Below, one piece after another: positions 45,939 to 58,240 of a stretch of 64,000 nucleotides of DNA (its first letter is position 1; each line of letters opens with the position of its first letter). The stretch covers positions 78,491 through 142,490 of the forward strand of contig JANQBS010000093.1 of the NCBI GenBank assembly GCA_033085395.1. The letters are read 5' to 3'. The stretch comes from Xanthoparmelia taractica (taxonomy: Eukaryota; Ascomycota; Lecanoromycetes; Lecanorales; Parmeliaceae). The notes beneath the pieces were generated by a model. That model was not told where the DNA came from. It did not search any database and saw only the letters and a program-made list of their open reading frames with translations. Position numbers and translations under genes: made by a program.

Positions 45939-46880
45939 GGGGCGTGGAGTCCTTGTGGGCTCACCGCAGTGGGATTTGTGGGTACTTCCCAACGCACTTA
46001 TCCGCTCTCAGAATTCGACAAAGGACGCTTCGATTACAGTCGCGAGAATTATTGGAGCCAGTTTTCGATATCATAGCGAATATAACTTGCAGCAAGGGCA
46101 GGAGACACGCGTCCCGGACGAGCCTGATCATGGACTTGGAGCAGGCTGCTCTTCCGTTTTCGTTCGAGGACTATCTATTAAGCATCGGAGGGGTAGATAT
46201 TCCGACTGCATAAGCCCCCGATTACTTAACAGTAGCCATCTATCTGCATGCATATACACCCTCTGTTCCTCGGTCCTCACTATCTTACTTACGAGTAACA
46301 AATCTACCAGATCTTCTATCTACCCTTTTCAACAGAAGACTAGCGCAGGCCGATTATTGTTTCTCGGGATTTGCGAGAAATTGTGCTTCGAGTTCTTGGC
46401 TACAAGAGGATCTGTCGAGAGCTTCTAGTATGGAGGAAAGTTGGAATTGCTTAGAGCTGGGCTTCGAGACATGGGGCTGGCTTGGTATAGGTTGCTACTC
46501 TGAAGAGTGTGGTGGGGCACAGTTTGACACAATTTGATAGTCTCTACATTTTCGAATGAAGAGTCATCTGATGGGCCCATAAATAGAGACCTGTTTGCCG
46601 CGTGTGCGTTTCCATAAGACACACTGACACCATAAAGTAGTAAATCAGCGGCTCTCACCACCAAGCCCTAAGCAAGCCCTGATCTAGCCATGTCTAGAAG
46701 ATTAAGGCTGGCTTAAGATAGGGCTAGTTGACTCTTCTAAGCCCCTTTTAGCCTAAAGCATGAAGTCATCGCTCGAAACTTGACAACGGCGGGGCACTAC
46801 GTAAGGTAAACAGCTCAACGCTCTCTTATCATTACTACCCCAAATCCTCCAATACTTCTACACGCAACATCACAGCAGAA
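45939..46880. other. Intergenic, no supported gene
   Basis: No gene seen. The last ~80 bp (46800-46880) are a pyrimidine-rich leader with AACATCACAGCAGAAATGG at the start of the next gene. Confidence 0.55.
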
Positions 46881-47646
46881 ATGGTCAAAGTACTCGAGAA
46901 CCGTGCCGTCGACCTCGACATCGCGCCCGGAGTCAAAGATGGCGGCGACCTGAAAAATCAAGCCGATGCTGTCACGTATGTTGGTCCCCGCACCCCTCCC
47001 CCTCCCCCTCCCCCTTCCCTGCTCCCCTTCTACACCCTATAGTGCTGCTATTTGACAAAGATAGGTAACGGAAAATGATTGCTGACTCTTTGTTATGTGT
47101 GTCCCCTTCAGTGGTGAAGCGACGAAGAATCTCCCGCCCGAAGCCCGCCAGCGAGTCGAAGGCGTGACGCAAGGCGCTACGGGCGTTGGCGCAGATGCTC
47201 TTCAGACTGTGGGCGGGGGCGTAAAAGGTATCGTTGATACAGCTGGGAATACCGTGCGTCTCCTCCTCCTCCTCCTTTCTCCCCCCCCCTTCCCCCAAAC
47301 GCACCACTCTATCTATCCCTGCACACAATCCTCGCTAACGGAACACCATCACATCCAGGTCGGCACCCTCGGCGGCGGCCTCAGCGACACCGTCACCGGC
47401 GTTGCAGGAGGACTCGGCAAAGTTGCCTCTGGCGCCGGACAAACTGCTTCTGCGCCGTTTACGTCTGCAGAAACGAAAGAGGGCGGTGGGGAGGGAGCGG
47501 GGGGTTCCGCGAAGGGGGCTGCGGATTCGGCGATTGAGGGGGCCGGGGAGGCGGGGGGAAAGGCGGGTGAGGCGGTGGGCGGTGCGAAGGATAAGGTTGG
47601 GGGTGCTGCTGGGGAGGGACAGAAGAAGTTGGGGTTGTCGGAGTAA
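46881..47646 (+). CDS. Small Gly/Ala-rich LEA-like protein
   Basis: Three exons: 46881-46975, 47112-47253, 47359-47646 (introns 136 and 105 nt, both with C-rich microsatellite tracts), 174 aa. It starts MVKVLENRAVDLDIAPGVK. The remainder is made of short amphipathic, Gly/Ala/Thr-rich repeats (VTGVAGGLGKVASGAG, KAGEAVGGAKDKVGGAAGEG) like hydrophilic stress-protection proteins (group 3 LEA style). No Cys, no signal peptide, no membrane segment. Likely cytosolic and intrinsically disordered; the role is inferred from composition alone. Confidence 0.75.
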
Positions 47647-49752
47647 GCAGGGGGGTTGATGGGAGGGGGGTGGGTAGGTGTGCAGGGAGGGGTTTGTTGG
47701 TTTGCAGGGATGTTGGATTGGAGGATTGACAATGGGGATTTGCTGCGTATATAGATTTGGGCTCTTCTGTTGTTGTGTTGGAGAGCGGCTTTCCCCCTTC
47801 TGACGGCTTTGTAGTTTACGGGAATATACAGTTACAGGGAATAGACATCTACGCATCTGCGTCTTGTTCCCATTATATATTTTGTCTCTGCTGCTTTAGC
47901 CATAGGCGTTGTCCATGGATGAAGAAACGGGGCCCTGATGCTGCCGTGATCATTTGGTTTTAAGTATCTCAATCGATACCTTGACGTGAACTGTTGAGGG
48001 AAGTGAGATGCCACCTAGGTGGTGTCTCAGTTGGCGGCATCTCATATAAGATCATCTCACAACTCATCTCCCTCCCCGACCACGGCTGCTGCTTCTTCCC
48101 CCATCAACCTTCATCGCTCCCACCCCGCCGCTCCCCCAACCTTCCCCCTCCCCCAAGTTCTTCGTACATTATCGAAAACTCCAGGATCCGCATTTCTAAG
48201 CTTTCCGCACAAGCGTCTGTTCGAGAAGCACACCCATGCGCTAGGAAGGCCATGCTGAGCGAACTCTCTGGCGGCGGGCGCTGTGGGGCCGGTGGAACGA
48301 AATGATGGGTTTATAGGGAGGGGTCGAAGAGATATGTTGGTGGCATGGCTCGACATGCGTTTTTCATTACGGGATCACACTGAGCGCCTATGGTTTTGCC
48401 TCATAGAATGAGTGTAGCTGAGCAGTACGATTTCTTCTTTGATGTAGGATGTCTCTTTGAGACAAGGCTGTGCTGGCATCTCGGCTCTTTCACTCACGGC
48501 ACTGGGGGTGCTTTGTCCGCACACTTTCTGCAGTGCACATCTGTAGGAATCAGACGATGAGGAACTGGAGGATCGAAGTACGGGCAAGGTAGCTCGCTTA
48601 GCCACATGGATTGAATCAACGGGGTGCTCCATTTTTTTTTCAATGCATCAGTAAGAATCCTATGAAACATTCCAACCCCTGACCATCAGCGAGCATTAAT
48701 GCCTTGGAATTGCTGCGAGCCGTGGTGGAGTATACTCCCTCTGACGGTATTCACAGTCACGCAGCCTTTTGCTCCGCTTTCCCCGCACCGAGCTCGAGAT
48801 GGAGCGGATCTGTTGGCTGCCCGGGCCTAGTATCGGGGGATGCCGTTTACCCATTGCTCGTGATTGGACAGATAAGAGTCCTTTGCGTTGGCATTCTGCA
48901 GCTTCCCCTGAACAGCTGATTGTGCGCATTTGGTGTGGATGAAGGAGGAAGTTTTTGCTGCCAAACACGAGGAGGGTGCATCCGTATACGGGCTACTTCG
49001 TACTCGTATATGCAACTTCCAAGCACCACCAACCCGTTTTGTGTGGGTGGAGGTGCAGACTCGCATTTTAACCCAAAACTAGAAAAGTGGTTGACTGGTT
49101 TGGGGGTCTATGTATACGGCCGTAACTGGCGTTATCATAGTCCTAGTAGCAATATTGAAGAGAGATAGAGACTAGTGTGTGGGGAAACCGTCTGGGGTAA
49201 AAGTAACCTTATTGAACTTCCCCCAGCAACTCCACAATCTATCAATCTCCATCAATCCGAGCTCTCCAGCTTGCTTTTTCAACCCTTTTCACATCTTTTA
49301 CATCTGCACCATTTCCGCGTGAGCATCAATGCACCCTCGCCTTCATTGGCCACAACATGGATCCTTGCCCCCAAGTATCCATGCCGGAGCTCCCGTCCTC
49401 CTGCAACTTGCGACAGGAGACCTTGGTCTGGCCAGCTCCGATGGAAAAGCATAGCGCCAACGCATCTACAGTCAGAGCTTCAAGTGGCTTCATCGCTGAA
49501 AGCTTAACTACAGATGCCGATGCATATCCATGCTGCTCTTCTCTTTCCTACTTATGTCAGGCAGGACTCTGCTGCCGCCTGTTTGGAGCTTCAATCTCAT
49601 AGCCGCACCGTCTCCAACCCTTCCTCCATCTATTCCTCCTTGTTGTCTGCTGGAAGCTGTCTTCTAGCTGTCTTCCAGCAACACCATCCTCTTCTCACGC
49701 GCGTACTGATAACAGCTTCCACCCTTCGTGGTCCAGCTATCCCGCAGCCAAC
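47647..49752. other. Intergenic, no supported gene
   Basis: Overlapping short frames on both strands but none with a recognised domain. Includes a stem-loop candidate at 48003-48060 and the pyrimidine-rich leader of the transporter gene (about 49200-49752). Confidence 0.5.
48003..48060. other. Nested inverted repeat / stem-loop
   Basis: TGAGATGCC (48004-48012) can pair with GGCATCTCA (48035-48043), and the same left arm (GTGAGATG) can also pair with CATCTCAC at the far right (48053-48060). Inside lies the perfect 12-bp palindrome CCACCTAGGTGG. Role unknown. Confidence 0.4.
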
Positions 49753-51164
49753 ATGTCTACAATGAACGACGACCGCCCTCTTCAAAACACCGCAGATCAC
49801 CATGATCCACCGCTCGAGAAAGACTTCACCAATGGCTACGGACATGGGAACATGAACAACAACAACCTCACAATGGGTGCGGATGAGTCCAACGGAGCTG
49901 CTCTCGGCCGCATCCGCACAGCCGGAAGTATCTCCATTTCGCCCGAGCTCTTTGAGAAGCTCTACCTCTCACCTGAGAACCGCGTCAAGGGTGATTTACG
50001 GAAGACGTTTGGCAACCCTACACCACTGTAAGCTTCTGTACCCAAAAGGACGCCGCCATGAAGATACGATCCTCACGAGTATGCAGTGCTTTGATCGGCT
50101 TCCTTCTCAGCCTTACTCCCTTATCATGCCAACTCATGGGTTGGAGAGGTGCTGGTGGAAATGGTGCTTCTGATACAGGTTCGTCCTACCTTTCTGGCCC
50201 GCACATAGAGCCAGACCCCATCTGACCTCGTATCCTGTCCAGCCGCATACTTCTTCTTCGGCGGCATCCTCATGATCCTCGGGGCTATTGGCGAGTGGAT
50301 CGTTGGCAACACATTCCCTTTTGTCGTCTTCGGCACTTTCGGTAAGCTCCCACCACACACTCCAACATAAAGAGCAGCAGCATGGCTAACCCGTACCTTC
50401 TTCTCCCCTCTAGGCGCCTTCTGGCTCACCTTCGGTGGGACCCTCGTCCCCTCCTTCAACGCATACGGTGCCTACGTCACCAATCCCGCGCAAATGGCCA
50501 GCCAGGACGGCAACCCGGGGAACCCCCTCGGGCTGCAGACGCCGGCGTTCAATTCTAGCTTTGCCTTCTTCCTGGTCTTCATGGGTGCGTTGGATTACTC
50601 ACTCCTCTCCAGCACGCACGCGGAATCGAGAACAAGCTAATGCCCGTTATTTGCCGCCCAGGACTCGTCTGCCTCATCTTCCTCATCTGCTCCCTCCGCA
50701 CAAACATCACCTTCTTCCTCATCTTCCTCTCCCTCGTCGGCGCCTTCGGCTGCCTCGCGGCCGCGTACTGGAACCTCGCCCTCGCGTATGAGAATGCTGA
50801 AAACATAGCCGCGGCTCAAAGAGCCAAAAGACTCGTCGTTGTATGTTCCTCTCATCTTCCCCTTTCTTCCCTTCCCCTTCTCCCCCCTTTTTTTTCCCTC
50901 ACCCCAACCCAACAACATACCCGCAACACCAAAGCAAACAAAGCCACCCCCCCACCCCCAAAAAAAGTTCAGCAAGCTAACGAACCCCGCGCGCGTGCAC
51001 AGGCAGGCGGCGCCCTCACCTTCATCACGTCCATGGCCGGCTGGTGGATCTTCTTCGCCATCATGCTCGCATCGCTTGATTTCCCGTTTAGTATCCCCGT
51101 AGGCGACCTCTCGCATATCATCACGGGCGCGAGCGAGAAGCAAAAGGTCAAGGATGCCGTGTAA
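49753..51164 (+). CDS. GPR1/FUN34/YaaH-family acetate/carboxylate transporter
   Basis: Six exons: 49753-50027, 50087-50178, 50243-50341, 50414-50584, 50662-50840, 51003-51164 (introns 59-162 nt), 325 aa. A polar N-terminus of ~85 residues is followed by the family motif GNPTPLALIGF (usually NPAPLGL) and six hydrophobic helices, with YFFFGGILMILGAIGEWIVG, FGTFGAFWLTFGGTLVPSFN, FAFFLVFMGLVCLIFLIC and AGGALTFITSMAGWWIFFA clearly visible. Family members move acetate and other short monocarboxylates, or act as ammonium exporters, at the plasma membrane. The final exon ends in a short cytosolic tail (GASEKQKVKDAV). Helix counts and motif make the family secure; the substrate is inferred. Confidence 0.94.
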
Positions 51165-51404
51165 GGTAGACGATGGATCGCAGAAAAATAAAGACAGAAA
51201 GAAAAGAAAGAAAGAGAGCATGGTTGGGTGGGTTTCGTCGTTTGAGCTCAATTGATGGGTGGGTGGGTGGTTGGGAGGCTTTGTTTAATAGCGTTTAAAC
51301 GGGAGCGGATGTTGTGTGCGGCATGATGGGGATGAGGATGAGGGCGAGGTATATATCGTACTGTATGTACATATTTTCCATATACAACGAACATATATAT
51401 CCAC

Positions 51405-51431
51405 CTATCTATCTATCTATCTATCTATCTA
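51405..51431. repeat. (CTAT)n microsatellite
   Basis: About seven CTAT units, followed by imperfect TATC words. Confidence 0.95.
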
Positions 51432-51872
51432 TTTTATCTATCCAACTATCCACCTTACCTTGTACATCGCATCCCCACCTCTCCTACCACCCATCCCAGT
51501 TCCCCTCACTCACTCACTCCTCAGCTCTCATCACCCACCCACCTACCCCCCTACCTACCTACCTACCCACCTCCCCACCTCCCTAACCCCCTACCTCCCG
51601 ACTACTATACCTAATCCAACACCTAACCTGCTCAACCCTCCCTCCCTCTCAATCCGCGCCCCCTTCCACTTCCACTTCCACTTCCGCCCTACGCTACTAC
51701 ACTACACTACACTATCCTATCCTATCCATTGCAGTTCTATGGTACAGGACGCGGATGAGAACGAGTAGGAGTACGAGTAAGAGTACAGGTATGAGTAGGA
51801 GTACAAGTGAGTAGGAGTACAAGTGCACTAGGTAACCGTGCGTGCGGGACTCGGGGTATACTTGGGGTGTGG

Positions 51873-51904
51873 GTATGTATGTATGTATGTATGTATGTAT
51901 GTAT
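51873..51904. repeat. (GTAT)n microsatellite
   Basis: Eight GTAT units in a row. Confidence 0.95.
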
Positions 51905-52427
51905 GCGAACGGCATGCACGCACGCACTTCGCTCTTTTACCTTGAGTGGTACAGTAAGAAGAAGTGCGGTTGGTATGTTGTACATGACGTATAAACATAC
52001 AATATATATGTGCAGATGGAGTGATTGAGATATACATGAATTGATTTGAGATATATCTCTCTCAAGACACGAATACGCTTTGCTGTACCTTGTACATTAC
52101 ATCGTCGATCGACGATGGTATACATACATAACATTCAATCCCTCCACTAACGATGTTTACTTCCCCAGGTTACAGTTGAAGCACAGCCGGCTTTTTGCGA
52201 TGGGGATCAGATAAGATAAAATGGAAGGGATACGCTGGTAAAGTGCTTTCGGAGCGTGTGTGATATGCACCCTCCCTGTGAAAAGCGTGAGAGCTTGTGT
52301 GTTGAAGTTTGGCTCTTTCCGGTGCTACGCGTTGCTGTATGCTGTGAGGTATGTTGGAGGGGTTGTGATAATTTTCTGTTGGGGAGGAGATGTGATGTGG
52401 AAATGGTAAGTAAGGTGCTTGTGATGT

Positions 52428-52453
52428 ATTGATTGATTGATTGATTGATTGAT
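52428..52453. repeat. (ATTG)n microsatellite
   Basis: About six ATTG units, then a short ATTAATTTGATTAATCAAT inverted stretch. Confidence 0.95.
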
Positions 52454-53149
52454 TAATTTGATTAATCAATTTTAATTAGGACTCTAATACTCCTCCGGTC
52501 GCTAGTCTGGGGGAGGAGATGGGATTAGCAGCCAACCTGCGCTTTCACCACAGATCTTGCTGCGATTGTTCGCGCTATTGAGAACTGCGTCTCAAGAGTT
52601 CTGTTCCGCCACGATTTGCTCATGCTCGATTTGTTTGGGTAGAGCGCGGGTTATGCTTGTTGGGTTCTATCTCTAGTATTTGATGAATTACGTAGGATTG
52701 ATTTGTAACAACAGATCTGACTGTTTTGGAAAGTGGTGAATTGATGAGATAGCTTGGGGATTCATAGCAGGTGGGAGATTAGGGCTGCATCTGGTCTGGA
52801 CCGGGTGGCTGCGTTGAGAGAGAGAAGTTTTTCTTTGACGAATTGGATGCTGTTTGCGGTAAGTATGGGTGACTGTAAGTGGTGAGGCGGAGGACGAGAG
52901 TTGTATCTGTGAGATAAGTGAGGAAGCGGAGAGGGGATGTTGGATTAGGATAAGAGGGACGACTCCCCTGACGTGGGAGGCTCATTTCGCATTTTTCGTC
53001 GGAATATGGGCACGTAAATCTTCTGCGTACTTTTCACATGTGATGTGTCGTCATAGGTTATCATTGTGTAAAGTATACCTTACTTTTTCGCCGCAGTTAT
53101 CCTTGTAACAAATCGAGCACTATCAGTACCAAGTCGCTTTCTCCTCCCC

Positions 53150-54106
53150 TCATCCGAAGAAAGATCCCGACGGAAACAGGAATTCCTTCAACTTGCAAGC
53201 AATTTGGATCCGGCTTTCATCTTCCCTCTCCTGTCTTTCGCGCTCCACCCGCTCTTCAGGTGTCTCGAACTCTCGGGCCTCTAATAGGCGTTTCTGTCGT
53301 TCTTCTTCTGCTACGAAGAGGTATTCATAAGGATCGTCTTCCTCCCACGGGGGCTTAGTGGATTTATCTGCTTTCTTCGCCTCGGCCTTCCGTGCAGCGG
53401 GTTTGTCTACTTTCTTCGTCTCAGCCTCTCGCGGGGGTCCAGTGAATTTCTCTGCTTTTTTCGCCTCGGCCTTTCGCAGGGGTTTAGTGGGCTTATTTGC
53501 TTTCTTCGCCTCAGCCTCCCGTGGGGGTTCAGTGGGTTTATTTGCTTTATTCGCCTCGGCCTTCCGGGGGGGTTCAGCGGGTTTATCTGCTATCTTCGCC
53601 TCAGCCTCCCGTGGGGGTTCAGTGGGTTTATTTGCTTTATTCGCCTCGGCCTTCCGGGGGGGTTCAGCGGGTTTATCTGCTATCTTCGCCTCAGACTCCC
53701 ATGGGGGTTCGGTAGGTCTATCTGGTTTCTTCGCCTTAGCCTCTCGCGGGGATTCAGTGGGTTTATCCGCTTTTTTCGCCTCAGCATCTCGAGCGAGTCC
53801 CACTTCCCGCAGACGTCGTTCTAGGTCTCCATCCCGTTTGGCCTGCGAACGGTGTATCTGGGACCAGAATTGCTTTTCGAGCTCCTCCCCGTGTGCTTGG
53901 CAGGGGCAAGGCTCTGCTACTTCGCGGATGACCTGCTGGTTTTCTCCCACTGGTTTTTTCTGTAAGCTTAGTTTTGGATCGGCGTGGTCACGTAGAGTGC
54001 TTTACTGACCTATCTGACGGTAACGTTTATGCGGCCGAAGCCGGTCTGGAATGTCTCGCTCGTAGTCATAGATGACGGAGTTTGGTCTCTTGGCTGACGG
54101 TCTCAT
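53150..54106 (-). CDS. Lys/Pro/Glu tandem-repeat protein
   Basis: Two exons on the minus strand: 54106-54010 and 53949-53150 (intron 60 nt, GTCAGT..CCAG), 298 aa. A basic N-terminus (RPSAKRPNSVIYDYERDIPD) leads to a ~10-copy array of a 15-residue unit of the form EAKKADKPTEPPRKA, then a charged helical tail (EEERQKRLLEAREFETPEER). At DNA level 53521-53610 and 53611-53700 are two consecutive 90-bp blocks that differ at one base, so the array is still expanding. No domain, signal or membrane segment is recognised. The product is likely disordered and of variable length between strains. Upstream, a 24-bp word with GATTCACCG.ATGGCTTGG is itself repeated (54118-54165). Confidence 0.72.
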
Positions 54107-55156
54107 AGCGCTAAGTGTTGATTCACCGGATGGCTTGGATGATGATTCACCGCATGGCTTGGATGATGATTCCCCTATGAGCTCGTGTAGGATGCATGCT
54201 AGAGTTACTAATAGTTGTAGCCAGATTTTGTGACTGATTGTGCGAGAAGAAGAATGAGAGAAATTGCTGGAGTTTTATATATATTTTATTCGTCAACCAG
54301 AAGATTGTTTGCTCTACCGAACCTACGATTCGTTCCATTATGGCTATTTCCGGTGCACAACTGTCTTATACACCCGAGACCGTTGTTCCGATTCGGATAT
54401 CATACCTTCTGCGTTGGTCAGCATAACTGCAACTTCCATAGATTGCTATACGTTACGATAACACGATATGAGCAGCAAGTGGAGTGCTAAAATGGACTTT
54501 GGTCATTCAATGCTGAGTCCGTGTAACGGCTTTACGGTCCGCATATCCACGCACATAAGCTATGAGAAGGATTGCTGTTTTCTGAAAAGCTCGTTGTTGT
54601 TCTTTAGGCTTTTCATCTCAAATCTATAAAAGACGCCTTCAATGTGATTGCATCGCGAGAGCAGGGAGCGATTAAGAGAATGAATAAACGGGTAAGACAC
54701 AAAGCGATCTTGAGAACCACCGCTGCCTGCTTGATCGCTTGACTGAAAATTTGCCTAAGCAGATTGTGGAGCATGCGCACGGTAAGGTGACGAGCGAGCA
54801 AACAATGAAAACACATGACTTGTGAATAAGGGCTTATGAAACGCACCAAAGAGAGCATGACTGAGTAGATGCGGCGTGAGTCTTCAAGCCTTTTTGTAGT
54901 TCCACGAGAAGGAAGAGGACTGTCAGGATGGAACTGGAGTGAGGCTGCCGAGGTATTCTTTGCTTGTGCCGTGACACAAAGCTGGCGTTTGATAAATTTC
55001 CGCAAACAGCGCCCGCTCTAGTACCCGCTGAGAATGCTGGGTTATAGATACTTCTAAATGAGAAGGCAATGGTTGTTGCTCCGGGCACGGGGCCGGGCAT
55101 AGGTGAGCGGGCCCGGGCGAAAATTTGGCCGGACTACACGTATTCCCTGGGATATG
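54107..55156. other. Intergenic before AT-rich tract
   Basis: Short frames only, no recognised gene. Base composition changes to strong AT richness just after its right end. Confidence 0.5.
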
Positions 55157-55355
55157 CAACATTAGGGCTAGGGCTAGTTTCAAATTTCCGCTTTTTCTTA
55201 TTATTTCTACAAGATATATCTAGATAAAAATTCTAATCAATAGATTAAATTCTTTAGATATCTTGTTCTTACTCTTTAATAAAGAAAAACTAGATTATAT
55301 TAAGATAATATAGAAATTTATTAGGATATTCGAATAAAGCCCTAGCCCTAACATC
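55157..55355. repeat. ~200-bp imperfect inverted repeat (foldback / MITE-like)
   Basis: The left end ACATTAGGGCTAGGGCTAG (about 55159) is mirrored by AAAGCCCTAGCCCTAACAT at the right (about 55335-55353). Similarity continues inward for some 70 bp at lower identity, so the whole block can fold on itself. The terminal TTAGGGCTAGGGCT is telomere-like only by chance of its TTAGGG words. It marks the left edge of the AT-rich compartment. Confidence 0.6.
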
Positions 55356-56239
55356 GATCTTAGAGCTAGAATTAGATTAGAATTTTAAAATTTATTTTCT
55401 TAAACTAGATTCGGGTAAAAAGATAGCCGTTTGCGATATACTTGAACGTCGTTTTAAGCGCCTTTTGCACCAGGGTCTCTTGCCCACGTTATACCGCCTA
55501 AACGATTAATGCGGTTCCTCACCCACTTCCTCTTTCACACTCTTAATAGCTATATATAGGCTTACGCGCTAGTTGATCGCGTCGAGTTAAGACGTTCGTT
55601 TCTATATTATCTTCTTAATTATCTTCATTACTTTATTATAGATCGCTCGCCGAATTTTCGATACGTGATCGAGTAAATAAAAAGATAAGAAGGCGAAGAG
55701 AAAATATAAGAGAGAGAGAGGGAGAGAGGACACTGAGATCTCTAGTCGTTTTAGATATCTATAAAGATGACCCTACTCCTCCCCTTCGTCTTTCTATCTA
55801 TCTCTCTCTCTATCTAACTTACTTTTCTCTATTTATCGTTATTCTTAAAAACTTATATTCGCTCTTTTACACACAGATAATTCTTCTTATCGCTATCCGC
55901 TATAGCTTATCGCAAAGTATTACTATATACTTAATAGTAATACGTGAACTTCTCTTACGCCTCCCTCTCTACGAGAAGCCCGCTCTTAACTTAAGAACAC
56001 TATAATATACGATACGAGAAGATCGATAAAAGCTATCGATTAATAACTCTTTACGCCGATATTACTAATTTATATATTAATCGTCTCGAAGGTTTATAGA
56101 GAGAGTAAGTTAATTCCTAGTATAAATTCTATCGCTATTTTACTTATATTGTTAATTCTCGATCTCTAGATATCGCGATATCGTCGATATCGATCTCTAT
56201 TATATACTTAAAAGGTCGATAGTGAGTTAAATTAAGAAC
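55356..56239. other. RIP-type AT-rich sequence, no gene
   Basis: AT-rich, TpA-dense DNA between the inverted repeat and the DUF3435 relic. Includes a GAGAGAGAGAG run near 55710 and TCTATCTATCTCTCTCTC near 55792. Could hold the 5' flank of the relic. Confidence 0.5.
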
Positions 56240-58240
56240 TTTTTTTATTAGATGTGTAATAACTACTTCGTTAAGAAAATTAGTTCGATTGAGATCTACT
56301 AATATTAATTAAGTTAGCTCTATATTAAATAGAAAGATCAACGAATTAGTCCGTTGACTTTAAAGGAAATCTACAATATAATTAAAAGCGTATATATTAA
56401 TACTTCTCTATATACGAGTAACCGTTAGAATAATTTATTAACGATCTATTGATCGAAGAATATAGACTGGACGATAGCGAAACCGATAAGCCTCTCTTAG
56501 ATATAGTAGATTTCGTAGAGATACTACGTTACTATTAGGTGAGTAATACTAATATCTTTTCTTACGAACGTCAACGGATTTAGCTAGTAACGATTCTACT
56601 AGTCGCGACGTTTACTAAATCTCGACCCGAAGCCCTTCTCGAAATTATCTATCGCGATCTAAATTTGTTCGTTTAGCGTAATAAGAGTATTAAAGAAGTA
56701 ATACTTATCTTATAGCTGAAGCTTATTCGAATTAAGTCTCGTAAGAAGCGTAAGAGATCGTAAGTAATCGCTAAGAAATCGTATCTATTAATCTAACGAG
56801 TATATAGGAAAATCTATATATTCTTTATCGATGCTAATCCCGTCTTTTATATAATATCTCATATTATCGATCTCGTCTACGATAACGACGCCTATCGTTT
56901 TTTAAATATAAACTCTAGAATAGTTCTAACGCTGGGCGTTCTAAAGGAATTAAACTACTAATCGATTCTATAGAAAGAGAACGTACTAGACGTATCGTTA
57001 TTTCGTACGCCTATATAAATCTTAAAAGACTATACTATCTCGATCGATACGGCGCTCTTCTATAATAAGTATTACGAGTAAATTAAACGATTAGAAGAAG
57101 AGACTAACTTCGTATAGGTCTTTACGATCTATTATCTCCGACGAGCGACGAGAAATACTATTAATAGTAAGCTCTAAGGCTTCTAGTTCTAGGGAGCCTA
57201 AGCTAATACGATTATTTACTAGATAATTCTGATTCTAATAAGATCGTTCGTAATCTAGTTATAGATTGTACTAACTTAGCTATCTTTCAGCGCAATTATC
57301 TATCTCATATAATTCGTTACGATATCTAAGCCGTATACGGAGGTACGATATCTCAAACGAAGTTAATCTAAGTAGTTAATCGAATAAGTTGACGAATCGA
57401 TTCTCGACGATTTAAAGAGCTAATCGAGGCGTAGACTATAAGTATCCGTTAGAAGAGAGAAATCTAGAAGCTTCGCAGCCGCCGAGATAAACTCTTTTAG
57501 CGTATTCGATAGTAATTTATATTTATCTATCGTATAGAGAGATATACTATCTACGATTAGTATAAGAAGACTAAATAAGCCGTAGATCGAAAGATTAAAG
57601 CGCGAGAGCGAGAGCTTATAAAGTAGATCTAAAAAGAATATAACGCTATCGCTTTCGTATAAGATATATAAGCGTAGCTTAAGAGAGATACGGAGTTACT
57701 TAGTCTTATTCTCTACACCTTAGAGTCTATTTAATACGCGTTTATAGAACGATCACGTATCGCGAAGATCTTCTTCGACTCGCCGTCAACTTATAGTATC
57801 GAGAGCGATATAGATTAGTAAGTCTCTATTATCGATAATATAGTATCGCTCTATATTCGATAGGAGGGAATATTTCGTAAAGCCCGCCGAATACGAAGGA
57901 TTTAGACGAGGGAAAGTAATCTTAATAACGTAGAACGTCCTCTAAATACCGTCAAGTCCGAGTCTAAGTCGGATTCCTCGATCCCCTATCTCTTTCCTAT
58001 AAGATATAAACTCTATTAGTATCTTTACTACCTCGATAACACCGATCTACCTCTAGAGAAGCGACTCTATACCCTTAATAGTAAATACTCGTTATAGCGA
58101 TACTTTAACTATCGTTACCTATTTCGATCTCGCAAGTACTATCCTTTTCCCTATCTCAAATATATAATAGTTACGCTTAATAACGTAATATATTTTAAGA
58201 ATTATACGGCGACTATTTACGAAATCTACATGTCTAACAA
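56240..58240 (+). pseudogene. RIP-destroyed DUF3435-family protein (tyrosine recombinase, Starship-captain type)
   Basis: Plus strand. Reading through TAA/TAG as former CAA/CAG gives recognisable DUF3435 blocks in order. About 56455-56580: RLDDSETDKPLLDIVDFVEI. About 56611-56665: FTKSRPEALLEIIYRDLNLF, the box with catalytic-type Arg (TxxR). About 56830-56900: ANPVFYIISHIIDLVYDNDA. About 57110-57160: TIYYLRRATRNTIN, the second Arg box (YxxR). Near 58045-58230 the C-terminal zinc-binding region is recognisable by DLPLEKRLYTLNSKYSL, RSRKYYPFPY and VIYFKNYTATIYEIYMS; its His and Cys codons have become Tyr codons, as expected from RIP. At least 15 in-frame stops and one frame change separate the blocks. 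Such proteins mobilise Crypton-like and Starship elements. This copy is dead. Confidence 0.8.

Larger units (their letters stand above)
51165..53149. other. Microsatellite-rich intergenic stretch
   Basis: No gene seen. Several tetranucleotide runs (listed), ACTCACTC / CCTACCTACC tracts near 51500-51590, CACTTCCACTTCC runs near 51665 and many AGTA/GTAC words. Open frames are repeat translations. Confidence 0.6.

Noticed and set aside
47994..48305. 103-codon plus-strand frame
   Set aside because: Low complexity, overlaps the inverted repeat, no recognised domain.
50637..51251. 204-codon minus-strand frame
   Set aside because: Antisense to the last transporter exons and a C-rich intron; acidic low complexity.
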